Part shown: positions 1-10,341 of the stretch, one piece after another
Position numbering within the stretch: position 1 is the stretch's first letter
How the letters are laid out: every line of letters begins with the position of its first letter
Assembly: GCA_001969505.1 (NCBI GenBank)
Contig: LSSK01000028.1
Span: 1-64,000 of the forward strand
DNA from: Zancudomyces culisetae
Lineage: Eukaryota > Kickxellomycota > Harpellomycetes > Harpellales > Legeriomycetaceae
DNA: 64,000 nucleotides
Direction of reading: 5' to 3'
Program-made: the position numbers and the translations under genes
The notes under the pieces: model-generated
The model's input: the letters and a program-made list of their open reading frames with translations, nothing else
Told to the model about the DNA's origin: nothing
Database searches by the model: none

Positions 1-113
1 GCCAAGTTTGAATATAAAAGAATATGTATCTGAGGAACAGACGTGGGTGTAGGTGTGGGTGTAGGTGTCGAATAGAACCCAATGTAACAGGTAGTCCTTC
101 GCATTTCATTCAG

Positions 114-375
114 AAATATACAAAAGCTTAAAGAAATTGCAAATAATGAAAAACCAAATACTCTTGTCAAGTTTCTTTCTATTATCTTCGGTATTCATTC
201 ACAGGTTAAAACTGAAAAAAGCATTTCTCCATTAAACATTTCACTAACATATGAATTGTTTTATCACGCGACTTTAATTGTTCCAATATTTCCATTTGTG
301 CTAGTTTTTAATATTTTTCAATCGATTTTTAATGTAATAGGAAACATAAAAAGTGTGGTAAAAAAGAGAATGTAA
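114..375 (+). CDS. C-terminal exon of a gene cut off by the window edge
   Basis: An open frame runs to a TAA at 373-375 and is preceded by a plausible splice acceptor (TTCATTCAG) ending at 113. The same frame has stops at 31, 73 and 85, so this can only be a 3' exon of a gene that starts before the window. It encodes about 87 residues. A polar first half is followed by a hydrophobic stretch beginning near YELFYHATL, which could be a membrane segment, and a basic end (VVKKRM). I do not recognise the family. The length of the open frame in such AT-rich sequence supports coding, but the splice site is a prediction. Confidence 0.4.
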
Positions 376-495
376 ACCAGAGCCAAAATAAAAAGCTAGT
401 AAAAAACCACCTTAGTTTCGAAGGTATATTTATATCTTTACATCTCTATATTAAAGTACTGACAATCATCTTTTTTTTAAAGCACGGATACTGAA

Positions 496-1908
496 ATGGA
501 TCCAGAACACATTGAAAGTGACAAGCTCTTAAAATGCATATTTGTATCAAGGCAAATACTAAAAATAACGCATAGTACCATTTCATGCTTGGAAATCTCG
601 CTAAATGAATTTGAAGCATCTCAACAAGGACATATAAAAAATCTGATTGGAAATGGCAAAGAAGTGTGTACAAAAATAAACAACTTGGTTCCGAAGCTTG
701 AAGCTAGCGTAAATTATGATGGTACAGCCAATTTGCATGCAATTGAAAAGCCCTTTAATTGGGGATATAACACTGAGAAACCCACTCTTTCAGATGAAGA
801 AACAAATAATAAAACAACGTCTACAGACGAAGAAAAACGAAATATTTTTATCATTAATGATGCTAAGTATTTGATTAACTCTGCGATAACATGGCTGAAG
901 GATTGCCTGTCCTTGTTTTCAAACAAACTAGCTATTGTAGAAAAAGACGATAATGAGGTCAATGTTAAGCTTGGGATGCTAGAGGGAATGGACTATCCAA
1001 CAGGAGAAAATTCTCAACAGTCAAATAACAACATCAAAGAGATTTTGATAAAGTTATACTTTGCCATGATAGAAGGCGAATCCTTGGTAAAAGAGTTTTC
1101 GGCAATTAATAGAACCAAAATTTTGCCACCAAGCAGTTTTACTCGGGGTAGTGAGACAGATGGTAAAGCAGTTGGTATAAATAAACCTACATCAACAACA
1201 GAAGTAGCCAGTGACACTGTAAACATGAGTATGGAGACAAGCCAGATATTGCCCAGCATAGAGGAGGAAACATCAAGAACTCAGCTGAAGCTTGATACAA
1301 AGAACCTTGACATTGAGATTGGTACCAAGGAGGTTGTAAAGAAAAAACTTCAAAGCGGCACCAAAACTAGTAAAGAAAATGTAATCCTACAAAAAATTAA
1401 CGAAAACATACAAAAGACCTTGGAATCCAGTAATATCTTTATCGCATCTCTGGAAGAAGTATTTAGAGAAGTACAGCCTACAGTCAACATATCTGTACCG
1501 GATAGCAACGTGGAGTATTTTGACATGCACAGGGATGAATTTAGTAGAAAGATTGGTTCTATAAATTTAAACGCTGAAAATAATGCGTCTGGGCTGCTCT
1601 TTTTAAGTAATCAATTGCCTTTACCAAAAGATAAAGATTTCCGTACCTGTCTTGCCGAATTCAAGAAATCATGTTCTTACATTTCAGGTGTAATGGAATT
1701 CAAATCGTTTTACGATTTTTATGCAAAAAAAAACTACGATTTCATTCTGGCTTGTATAGAAAAAGCGATTGAAAATTTTATTTCGCTTTCAAAAGCGTTA
1801 TTGGGGTGTGGCTTGCTACCCAAGATGGATAAACGGTCGATATCTGCTTACAAACAGCTTGTAACATCCACCAAGACATTGAGCGTCGCCTTATCTCAGC
1901 TAAGCTGA
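496..1908 (+). CDS. Unrecognised 470-residue helical protein
   Basis: This is a single uninterrupted frame from ATG (context CTGAAATGG) to TGA. I do not recognise the family. The N-terminal 75 residues and the C-terminal 170 residues look alpha-helical. The middle (roughly residues 75-110 and 205-290) is rich in Ser, Thr, Glu and Asn and looks disordered. No signal peptide, membrane segment or catalytic motif is visible. The C-terminal part contains paired Cys and aromatic residues (KKSCSYISGVMEF, KSFYDFYAKKNYDFI) that suggest a folded helical bundle. A distant resemblance to cyclin-D1-binding-protein-like helical bundles came to mind but is too weak to use. The gene has no close neighbour and is followed by 2.1 kb of non-coding sequence. 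Confidence 0.75.
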   Translation: MDPEHIESDKLLKCIFVSRQILKITHSTISCLEISLNEFEASQQGHIKNLIGNGKEVCTKINNLVPKLEASVNYDGTANLHAIEKPFNWGYNTEKPTLSDEETNNKTTSTDEEKRNIFIINDAKYLINSAITWLKDCLSLFSNKLAIVEKDDNEVNVKLGMLEGMDYPTGENSQQSNNNIKEILIKLYFAMIEGESLVKEFSAINRTKILPPSSFTRGSETDGKAVGINKPTSTTEVASDTVNMSMETSQILPSIEEETSRTQLKLDTKNLDIEIGTKEVVKKKLQSGTKTSKENVILQKINENIQKTLESSNIFIASLEEVFREVQPTVNISVPDSNVEYFDMHRDEFSRKIGSINLNAENNASGLLFLSNQLPLPKDKDFRTCLAEFKKSCSYISGVMEFKSFYDFYAKKNYDFILACIEKAIENFISLSKALLGCGLLPKMDKRSISAYKQLVTSTKTLSVALSQLS

Positions 1909-4014
1909 TTTTCTGCACGAGGAACTTTATTTCACGATTCTCACAACTGTATTATACTAATTGAAAAGCGATTAAGCCTTAGAAGAAATAAAATCTGTTA
2001 CTAATATCGATAAAAACAAAGAATACTATGATAAATGGACACAAAATGGGTCTAGATGCACAGTAAAAACTGTTTTCATGGTTTACGTAGAGTTTACTTT
2101 CTCTATAGATATAAATAGCAACAAAGGTTTCACTTAGAAAGCATAAAAAAAAGTGAATATTATTTTAGGACTAACCGAATCGCAGTTACACAGCACTGAC
2201 TGATATAGCGGTATTTTTACATACAGCATCCTTCCACAATGCATTTTTAAGTCTAGAACAACATCTGAATGTGTCACAAAACGAATAGTTTTAGTCACAC
2301 ATTCAGGAATATATTCCACTAACTTTTATTAAAAACACAAAAATAACTGCTGACGCTTGGAGTAGTCTACGTAGTTTTCTGGCTTAAATTTGTATCTAAA
2401 GGCAAAATTATTGTTTTGCTGAGCGTGGTTTAAAAACTCGGAGAGTTAGGGATATATCATCATGCTTAAAACCTTGGAATAATATCATTTTGGTAATTAA
2501 TGGACGAAGTTTAATCCTGCAATTACAAATTTGTGCGTTAGTTGGGTTTATTATGTGAATGGTGTCTTTTAATAAAACTATTTTACTTGTTTATAAAAAA
2601 GAGTTTTTGGACATTAATGGGAACTATCTGTATGTTCGGCATCTTGAAATGATTATACAATAGTGATATAAGCCAAATTGACTGGTCTGTTTAATGATTT
2701 CAGCAAATATGCAATACTAGATATTTGTAAAAGCAACCAGCACCGAAGCTACTACATCACACTGGTAGTATGCATTTTACATGACATTCAAAAAATAACC
2801 AAGTGTACGACATAATAGCAGTACCTCCAGGGCGATTGTGCAAATTCGCATCTAATACCAAAAAAAAAAGATATAAGCAAAGTGTTAATTTAAAGCTGAA
2901 TAAAAATGAGATAAACTGTTATATATTTAAAAGGAACTGCGTTAGGTACAAGGAAAAGTGTGATGTGAGCTCTTAAACACAACTCATGGGTGATAATAAT
3001 AGTGTCCAGATTAGCGCTTATTGGAATAGACTTGAAGCCTGTATATGTAATTGAGTGGACAGGGGGGTTTTTTTTTCTTTTTTGGAAAAATGAACTGAAA
3101 TATCAACACACGTTTTATACTTAACTTTCCCTCCTGAACTCATAAATTTGGTTCACTTTGAAGAGCGATACCGTTAACATAGTGCAAATTGCTTATCAAA
3201 GAAAAAAGCGGTAAAGCAGTTGGTGATTATTCTAATAGCCACCTACTAAGCAGTAGTGGGGTACTATTATTCTTTTTAGGGGTCTTTGAGAACCTCGGCT
3301 TTTGGCCTTTATCGAAGATAGTTGTGTTGAAAATAACAGCGTAAACCCTACTGCTTAAATGCGAGTGTGAGCACTAAGCGAACAGTTTGCCTCATAATTT
3401 TGAAACTATATACTTGTCGAGGCGACCAATAACATATCTGGATTTGTTATTCCTCCGAATTTAGGTTGACTTTTTGAAAAATGTAGCGCCATTAAACACA
3501 AAAACACAAGGCAAAAAATAAAATACGAGAAAATTGTGTAAATCTCAGTTTGTGTAAACGAAAAAGAAAAAAAAAAACAACATTAAAATGCAGATTGGTT
3601 TGCAAAGACTCTTAACGAGCCGGGAATCATGTACCCGGAAAGTATTTACGACTGGATTATGCAAACTACGCATAATTGGGCTAAAAACAACGAGATTGTT
3701 ATTTTAGGAGGTAAAAATCTACTACCAAGCTGATTTTGGGAAATACCCATGATTCTGAGTACAAATCCCCTTAGGCTGGATTACGAACATAAACAAATTT
3801 CACAATAAATAAAAAAGAGTTAACAGTTTTAAGTTTTAAGCTTTCTTGGGTTATGGATTTTTAGGAAAGCGAAAATAGCGTTTATAAGAGATAGATATGG
3901 TCGCTTGGAAAGAGGTATACTAAAGAATTTATTCTCTCTATTATTCAAATTTCTCCAGAAAAATTATTTTTTGACTTCAAGATTGAAGGAAAATAAAAAG
4001 AAAAGAACGACGAG
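1909..4014. other. Intergenic spacer, no gene recognised
   Basis: This is AT-rich sequence with many stops in all frames. A 39-codon open frame on the + strand at about 3588-3707 starts with ATG and has an Arg-rich, presequence-like start. Such short frames are expected by chance at this base composition. The last 200 bases are presumably the promoter and leader of the channel gene. Confidence 0.5.
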
Positions 4015-7000
4015 ATGGCAGACAAATCTCGACCAACAAAGCTAGGTGCAAAAAAAAAAGTTCAGAATAAGAAGGTGTGGGTGGGAATCCCAAAAAGCCT
4101 CAATAATCTAGAATATGTCAGACAAAAAAAAAGGCCCTTACGGAGGGTGGGCGAAGAAGCACCAGAATTTGGGGCAATTTCGCCGGATATTTTTTCAGAC
4201 GGAGACAGAGAAGCAGATGAACCAAGTGAACAAGCAAATAGGAGAGGAGCAGGAAAAGGAAACACATTTTTGCATGGAATTATAGAAGCGGATGTAGGAA
4301 CAAGTATAAACAAGAAGATAAACATAATGATGGCGAAATCCAGAAGTAAAGAAGCGGAAGGATATCCCACCTTTAGGCAGATAGTAGGGTATTATTTGAG
4401 CAGCAGTTCAATAGGAAGGCGATGGGATTTTACGGATGCAATGTTAAACTCAGCAATGGGTGTAACATTGATATGGAACACCACGTATGTAACTGCGGAG
4501 AGTCAAGTGGTGCCATATATAAACCTAGTCCTTGATGCGATTTTGGGACTTTTGCTCTTTTTTGTGTTTCTGCCGCGATACTATACAGCAACAGACATGG
4601 TTACTTACTTGACCAGTGGTCTTTCAATAGTGCACTTGATGACAACAATCACACCGCTGTTAGTTCTACTCAGAATATATATGGTACCAGAAACATATTA
4701 TGAGACACTGATGTCATCAGGACTGTTGGTATATTTACTCGCAGTGCGGTTCATAAGAATGCAAGTCTCGTGGAACAGAGTATTCGAGTCAATAAAGAGC
4801 ATGAGCTATATGACACCATTGGTAAAAAAGGCGATGCACTCGATTATGGTGGTTATAACCACGGTTCTTACTGTGACAATGCTAACGTATACTGTGATAT
4901 TTTATCAAAGGAGAATGAAAAATCAAGAAGTCAAAGATTTTGAAGATGTTCTGTTTTTCACGGCAGTAAGCTCCGTAACAGGACTTACATCTGATATAAC
5001 TCCGGATAACTGGTATACGCGCGGAGTGGTTGTGTTTATTATGTTTCTGGGTGTGTTGTGGTTCCCACCTCGAATGGCTGAGGTACTAGAGATGTTAGGG
5101 GAACGTAATCCATGGGCGACCAATTTTACACCTGAGTATAACCAAAAGCATGTTTTGGTAATAGGTGATTTATCATATAGCAGTATGTTTGAATTTCTTC
5201 GTGAATTCTTTTGTGAAGATCATGGACCCAAAATAATCAACACAGTTGTTGTGCTGATGAGCGAAACACCACCAGAAAAAAATGTTGCAAAGCTTCTTAA
5301 AGACCCAGCATATGTTGAAAATGTCAAATTTGTGTTGGGTTCACCGACATCTATGAAAGATTTGAGCGACGTCAAGGCACACAGGGCCAGGTCGATTTTT
5401 GTGTTGAGTAACAAAGGGTTGCAAGCCGGAGGCGAGGCTGCCGATGACAATCAAAAAGTAATGATCACGCTGGCCATCAGACGCTACCTGCTAAGTCTTA
5501 ACCGCAAAGTTCCGATTTATGCTCAAGCGTTGTTGCCTGAAACCACATTTCACCTTGAATATCTGACCAAAGATGTTATTTGCATTCCAGAGCTACGGTT
5601 AGGTCTTTTGGCTAAAGGAAATGCTATTCCTGGTTTCAGCTCGATGTTGCAGACTATGATTACGTCGATTCCTGAAAGCGCCCAGTCACAATTAATAGCT
5701 GCTGTGCGTACTTCCCCCAACTATAAGTGGCTTGTGCAGTATATTCGATCACTGGGTATGGAAGTATATGCGACCAAGTTTTCGCCCGCATTTAAGGGTA
5801 TAAAATTCCAAAAAGCTGTTCAACTTGTTTATGCGCGTTACAGTGCCATTCTGATGGCTCTAGTAATCGACCCATCGGTTGGTGTATATGTAGCTTCGAA
5901 TTTTTTGATAAATCCTCTTGATTATGTCATGACAGGCTCAGAAGAAGGTTTTCTTATTGGTATGGACTCGCAGATTGCTGAATACATTGCCAGTGTTCCG
6001 TTTTTAAATCAGAACATTCGCGATCCACCTACAGATTCAGAGTCAGGCCCTCTGCTCGCCACTAGATCTACACAGGGAATTCTCAACAGTGGTAGTGGTA
6101 TTAATATTATGGATTCGATCGAAATCAGTCACGTAGTGAAGTCTCCTACCCCCAGCCATATCTCTGCTGCCTCTATAAAAAGTTTGTCGTCCAACCCCAT
6201 CACAGTAGATCCTTCGTCAGCTACCCTCCCGCCTTCCTCTTCTACGCCCCTAGCGACAGCCGAACCTTCTTTGCCTGTTCAAGAAACTACAGCACCTCTT
6301 ATATTGGAAAAGCCTACACTCACACCCTCATCTCCGCCTCCATCTTCAGCTCCTTTACAACCAAATGCTACAACTACATCTACAACTACATCTACATCTG
6401 CACCCGCACCCGCATCTGCATCTGCATCTGCACCCACACCATTACTTTCCACATCTACCCCCAAGCTCAGCCCCGAGGGTATTCCTTGTGACATCAAGAA
6501 CCATGTCGTTATATTTGCGAATGGCTCTGATTTCCCTTCAAATATGGAATATTTGGTTGGGTGTATCCGGTCATCCAAAACCGGAGCATATCAATACAAA
6601 TGCAAATCCGAATCCGAATCCAGCCCCGAAACCGCTCGTACTTCTAGCTCCAAACCTACTACAACACCCTCCACCGAACGCACACCCGACATGGGCGTTT
6701 ACTCATTTATTTCTCCAAATTCTACCTACATAAACATCCAACCTGTTGTATTCCTGTGCCCTGCCCCTCCTTCTGATTCTGTAAGAAATATTTTGGAGGG
6801 CTACTCAAATGTATACTTTGTTGTTGGATCACCCTTGGTCAAGTCTGACATTGTTAGAACCTTTATCGCCACTGCCGCCTCTGGTATAGTTTTGATCACT
6901 CCTCATTCTCGGTCCGATGTTGATGTAAACACTACTCGTCTCCACTATAAAACAAGTCTTACTATTACACAGGCCGATACACCTGCCTTGATGTCTGTTC

Positions 7001-7608
7001 TCAACATCGAGTCCTTGACCTGTTCAAATCCTGATTTCCGGCTCAATGTCGAGTTTAACTACCGCGAAAACATGTTATTTATTGGCTCCAATGAGCTCAT
7101 TCGTGTCAATGAAGCGTATATTCAACCCTTCTTCCGCCCTTGTTTTATGGCTGGAATAGCTTATGCTCCAATAATGCTTGATACTCTGATTTGCCAGTCC
7201 TTCTACAATGAAAATCTTATTTCAATTCTCAAACGACTTGTCTTTAGCCATGGCGACATCAGTCGTCAAGTAGAATACTCTAAGCTTGTTAAGGCTGGTT
7301 TACCTTCTGCCCATCTCCCCCCTCTTAACCCTACTAGCCCCACCGGTGAAAACCCTGAACAGTTTATCGAGTACGCAAACGTCTTTTTGGTTCATATACC
7401 TTCCTCATTTGTTGGCCTGACTTTCAGCTCTCTTTTCCTTCATGCTCTTTTCAGGCATCACACCCTCATACTTGGTCTATATAGAAACTCTGTGGAAACT
7501 AACCCGTCATCCAACTTCCGTTATTTTGTTATCAATCCTGATCACTCCACTGTTCTTTATGCTACAGACAGGGTTTATATATTATCCGCAGACCATCCTC
7601 AGTGGTGA
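4015..7608 (+). CDS. Slo/BK-like channel with two RCK domains and a non-canonical pore
   Basis: The 1197-residue intronless protein has the architecture of calcium-activated (BK/Slo) potassium channel alpha subunits. A polar N-terminus (1-135) is followed by about six hydrophobic segments (roughly 142-160, 165-190, 195-223, 233-250, 270-298 and 334-358). A first RCK/Rossmann-like domain starts near HVLVIGD at 379, and a second starts near residue 825. The C-terminal region follows BK order closely: the LDTLICQSFYNENLISIL block, then LILGLYRN and FRYFVINP. The two RCK halves are joined by a Ser/Thr/Pro/Ala-rich linker (about 695-822) encoded partly by a hexanucleotide-like repeat. Two hallmarks are missing. 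The filter position reads SSVTGLTSDITP (319-330) instead of TVGYGD, and the acidic calcium bowl is absent before the QPFFRPCF block. The membrane location and RCK fold are well supported; potassium selectivity and calcium gating are not. It is convergent with the MFS gene. Confidence 0.85.
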   Translation: MADKSRPTKLGAKKKVQNKKVWVGIPKSLNNLEYVRQKKRPLRRVGEEAPEFGAISPDIFSDGDREADEPSEQANRRGAGKGNTFLHGIIEADVGTSINKKINIMMAKSRSKEAEGYPTFRQIVGYYLSSSSIGRRWDFTDAMLNSAMGVTLIWNTTYVTAESQVVPYINLVLDAILGLLLFFVFLPRYYTATDMVTYLTSGLSIVHLMTTITPLLVLLRIYMVPETYYETLMSSGLLVYLLAVRFIRMQVSWNRVFESIKSMSYMTPLVKKAMHSIMVVITTVLTVTMLTYTVIFYQRRMKNQEVKDFEDVLFFTAVSSVTGLTSDITPDNWYTRGVVVFIMFLGVLWFPPRMAEVLEMLGERNPWATNFTPEYNQKHVLVIGDLSYSSMFEFLREFFCEDHGPKIINTVVVLMSETPPEKNVAKLLKDPAYVENVKFVLGSPTSMKDLSDVKAHRARSIFVLSNKGLQAGGEAADDNQKVMITLAIRRYLLSLNRKVPIYAQALLPETTFHLEYLTKDVICIPELRLGLLAKGNAIPGFSSMLQTMITSIPESAQSQLIAAVRTSPNYKWLVQYIRSLGMEVYATKFSPAFKGIKFQKAVQLVYARYSAILMALVIDPSVGVYVASNFLINPLDYVMTGSEEGFLIGMDSQIAEYIASVPFLNQNIRDPPTDSESGPLLATRSTQGILNSGSGINIMDSIEISHVVKSPTPSHISAASIKSLSSNPITVDPSSATLPPSSSTPLATAEPSLPVQETTAPLILEKPTLTPSSPPPSSAPLQPNATTTSTTTSTSAPAPASASASAPTPLLSTSTPKLSPEGIPCDIKNHVVIFANGSDFPSNMEYLVGCIRSSKTGAYQYKCKSESESSPETARTSSSKPTTTPSTERTPDMGVYSFISPNSTYINIQPVVFLCPAPPSDSVRNILEGYSNVYFVVGSPLVKSDIVRTFIATAASGIVLITPHSRSDVDVNTTRLHYKTSLTITQADTPALMSVLNIESLTCSNPDFRLNVEFNYRENMLFIGSNELIRVNEAYIQPFFRPCFMAGIAYAPIMLDTLICQSFYNENLISILKRLVFSHGDISRQVEYSKLVKAGLPSAHLPPLNPTSPTGENPEQFIEYANVFLVHIPSSFVGLTFSSLFLHALFRHHTLILGLYRNSVETNPSSNFRYFVINPDHSTVLYATDRVYILSADHPQW

Positions 7609-7828
7609 GTCTTCTTTTTTCTTCCACAATAACTTGGTAGATTTAATCGTTACACAAGCAAAGATCTTTTAGAGCATAAAGTAACAATTCGTACAATAGT
7701 ACAGTCTATTTATTTATCTATTTCCATTTATTTGCTTTTTAATACCAAAGTGTTCAATTTACTTGGTGATCGCTAAAAAAAAATATCAGTGCTCGCGGAA
7801 AACAGGTTATACACAAAGTGCTGGTCAG

Positions 7829-9163
7829 TTAAATGAAGATTGGGGATTTAACATCACCCCTCCTTCTCACGTATTGCATCATGACAAAAAATATAACACC
7901 AGAAACAAGATACCCCACTCCACATATCACTATAATCTCGCCAAATGTGGTTCTATGTCCAAAATGATCGAAAACAACTCCAAGTACAGGCGAAAAAACA
8001 AAAACTGACAGTCCGACAAACAGAAAATGAAGGCCACCAAGCTCAGCCACCCGTGATATCGGGTAGTATTCGGCAATCATAATGGGAATTATAACAAAGT
8101 ATGTTGCACAAAAGAACCCATAGATTACAAAAAAGATGTAATACACAGTGTATGACTTGGTTACATACCATATAGACAACACAGCTGTAGCAGTGATTAA
8201 GTGTGAGGCTATTAATGTTGTAAATAGTCCAATACGCTCGGATATTTTGCCCACTGTCATCCTACCGATAAATGAACTTGCACAAAACACCATAATCACA
8301 TTTTGCGCAAGAGTCTCCTGGGAAATATCTTTAGGAGACACTGCGTATATAGACACGGGAAAATAATACACAGGTACAACATACCCAACTTCCATAAAAA
8401 ATGCACCAAGACATAAAAGAATAGCAAATGGCTCCTTTAAAGTCTGCAACCTTATAACCTTTTTCGGGAGATTCAGCTGTACTCTAGGTTTATATACAAT
8501 ACACCCTATACCTGTTGTTACTGCTGTCATCAGCGCGAGAACTCTAAATGCCCAGCCCAGGCCAATGTGTTTTAAACAGTTGGATGCTATCGGGGCATAA
8601 AATAAACCCCCTAACCCACCTGCTCCGGCCACGATACTTAATGCCAACCTCCTCCTTTTTTTAAACCACATGCTGGTCGTGAACGTTGCAGTATTTATCA
8701 GGATGGAATTTCCAAAGCCAAATATCAGGCCCTGTGTTAGAGTCAACTGCCAAACCTGCTTGCTAAAACTAGCTAGCAGTAATCCCAAAACACAGCATGA
8801 CGTTCCTAGGATTGTTGTGCGTCTCAGTCCAATAGTACCTATTAATGGTCCAACAAAAATACCAAACATTAGTGTGAATGACGAGCAAAATGTCCCAATC
8901 CAAGAAATGGTTGCTGCACTAGTTGTTGCAAACATCACTTTCAGATAGTATGCTTGAAACAGGCCAAACGCGTTAAAGCTGCCAAAGACAGTTGCGAAAG
9001 CAAAGGAAGCTCCCACTAATACCAGCCACGCATGCCCGACATCAGGTGGTATTTCTTCTATATTCAGCTCCGGGTTGTGATTATCCGATTTATTTAGTTG
9101 AAGTTCGCCAGTATCGGGGGTTGTTTCACCAAGATCCACCTCTTCTGAATGCCTTTGCTCCAT
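7829..9163 (-). CDS. Monocarboxylate-transporter-like MFS permease
   Basis: The 444-residue protein has a 40-residue acidic cytosolic N-terminus and about twelve hydrophobic helices. The start of helix 1 (PPDVGHAWLVLVGASFAF) and the following FGLFQAYY match the conserved PDGG-W and GVFQ-YY signatures of the monocarboxylate/MCH branch of the major facilitator superfamily. A basic loop (KKRRR, about residue 168) follows helix 5, and RMTVGKISERIG lies after helix 7, as in other MFS proteins. It should move a small organic acid or related substrate across the plasma or an internal membrane; the substrate cannot be read from the sequence. The frame is intronless with an ATG start. The short C-terminus ends in a basic YVRRRGDVK stretch. 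Confidence 0.85.
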   Translation of the reverse strand: MEQRHSEEVDLGETTPDTGELQLNKSDNHNPELNIEEIPPDVGHAWLVLVGASFAFATVFGSFNAFGLFQAYYLKVMFATTSAATISWIGTFCSSFTLMFGIFVGPLIGTIGLRRTTILGTSCCVLGLLLASFSKQVWQLTLTQGLIFGFGNSILINTATFTTSMWFKKRRRLALSIVAGAGGLGGLFYAPIASNCLKHIGLGWAFRVLALMTAVTTGIGCIVYKPRVQLNLPKKVIRLQTLKEPFAILLCLGAFFMEVGYVVPVYYFPVSIYAVSPKDISQETLAQNVIMVFCASSFIGRMTVGKISERIGLFTTLIASHLITATAVLSIWYVTKSYTVYYIFFVIYGFFCATYFVIIPIMIAEYYPISRVAELGGLHFLFVGLSVFVFSPVLGVVFDHFGHRTTFGEIIVICGVGYLVSGVIFFVMMQYVRRRGDVKSPIFI

Positions 9164-10341
9164 GATATTTTCTGCTCAGTAATATTTCACTCTTCTATTA
9201 AAGCGACACAAGCAGTAAAATCTTTTTCTAACTCTACCAATTGAGATCAAGCGAATATTTGTATTTAAAACAAAACCACAATCCGTTGTTGCGTATAGTA
9301 AAACTCCAAGTCGAAAAAAACAACTGTATATACCTTATGTTTTACTGCAAATCACCGTTGTTTTCTCTGCTAATATTCCTTGTTCTTTATCAAACCGAGA
9401 TTCTAATGTTATATTCCTATGCGTTAACTTTACTTGCTATTTATCCTTTATTTATATTTGATCATTCAGGATGTGTGGATTCCACAGGATCATGTATTGG
9501 CAAGTTGTCTCTCCTTTGCTTTCGTATCTTATTCTGCTTCTTTGAAAAATTCTCGAATTGATTACCATTCCGCGGTTTAAGATGATACGTTCTCTCCCAT
9601 TTAACGAATGATTGACCTTTGTCGAATGATTACTTTATATAGCTGGAGATGAATCAATCGATTTCCTTAATGGTCACTAGATCTTTTTCATACTTGCTCT
9701 ATTTCCGTTTGTGGGAAATAAACCAGAGAACTTTCCCCCCTCCGCACCATCATGAAACTTTTACACATCTTTTTTTTTTCTGGGTTGGGTTTCCAACACT
9801 CAATAGTTGGCCAATTTCCGAATGTGACAAAGTAGCAAAAATTTTCTTTTTTTTTTTACCTGAATCAACCCGACTATTGCGACCTTGGATTTCATGTGGC
9901 TCAATAAAAAAACACCAAAACTAGCCAATGGCTGCTTAAGGATAAGAACCGGCCATAGCTTTGTATCAATGTGAAAGTATGTATTATAAAAATGCACCTA
10001 ATATGGTCAGCTGCAACCACAATATGGCAGGCTTCTTGAAAAGATAGACATGAGTCCAGGATATAAAGCTCGTGATAAACTAGCGACACATAAGTCCTAT
10101 AGTTTCAAGTTACACTTTTATTAGTTTTCTCACATATTATAGTTTACTAACTCCAGAGTTGACTTGTTATATAATTTATTTTCTTGACTTTATTTACAAC
10201 AGATTTGAAGAAAAGTTAAAATAATTATTCAATTGAGTGTCAAGTTATTTGATAAACTAAATAAATACGACTGTAGTCTGCAATGATTCTATGAGGGATG
10301 AGGGAGGAGGGAGGGTGTGAGATTTTAGATAAATAAACATA
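9164..10341. other. Intergenic spacer, no gene recognised
   Basis: This lies between the start of the MFS gene and the 3' end of the first arrestin gene, both on the - strand. Hydrophobic open frames on the + strand here start with TTG or contain T-rich low-complexity sequence and were not accepted. A purine-rich G/A stretch lies at about 10289-10320. Confidence 0.5.

Noticed and set aside
3588-3707. 39-codon frame with a presequence-like, Arg-rich start
   Set aside because: Frames of this length are expected by chance at about 30% GC, and no splice partner or family match was found.
6279-6733. Long frames on both strands inside the channel gene (His/Leu-rich on +, Val/Asp/Ala-rich on -)
   Set aside because: They are shadows of the repetitive Ser/Thr/Pro/Ala linker code; the channel frame explains the sequence.
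9241-9561. 106-codon hydrophobic + strand frame
   Set aside because: It has no ATG at its start, is dominated by Leu/Phe/Ile from T-rich DNA, and has no motif.
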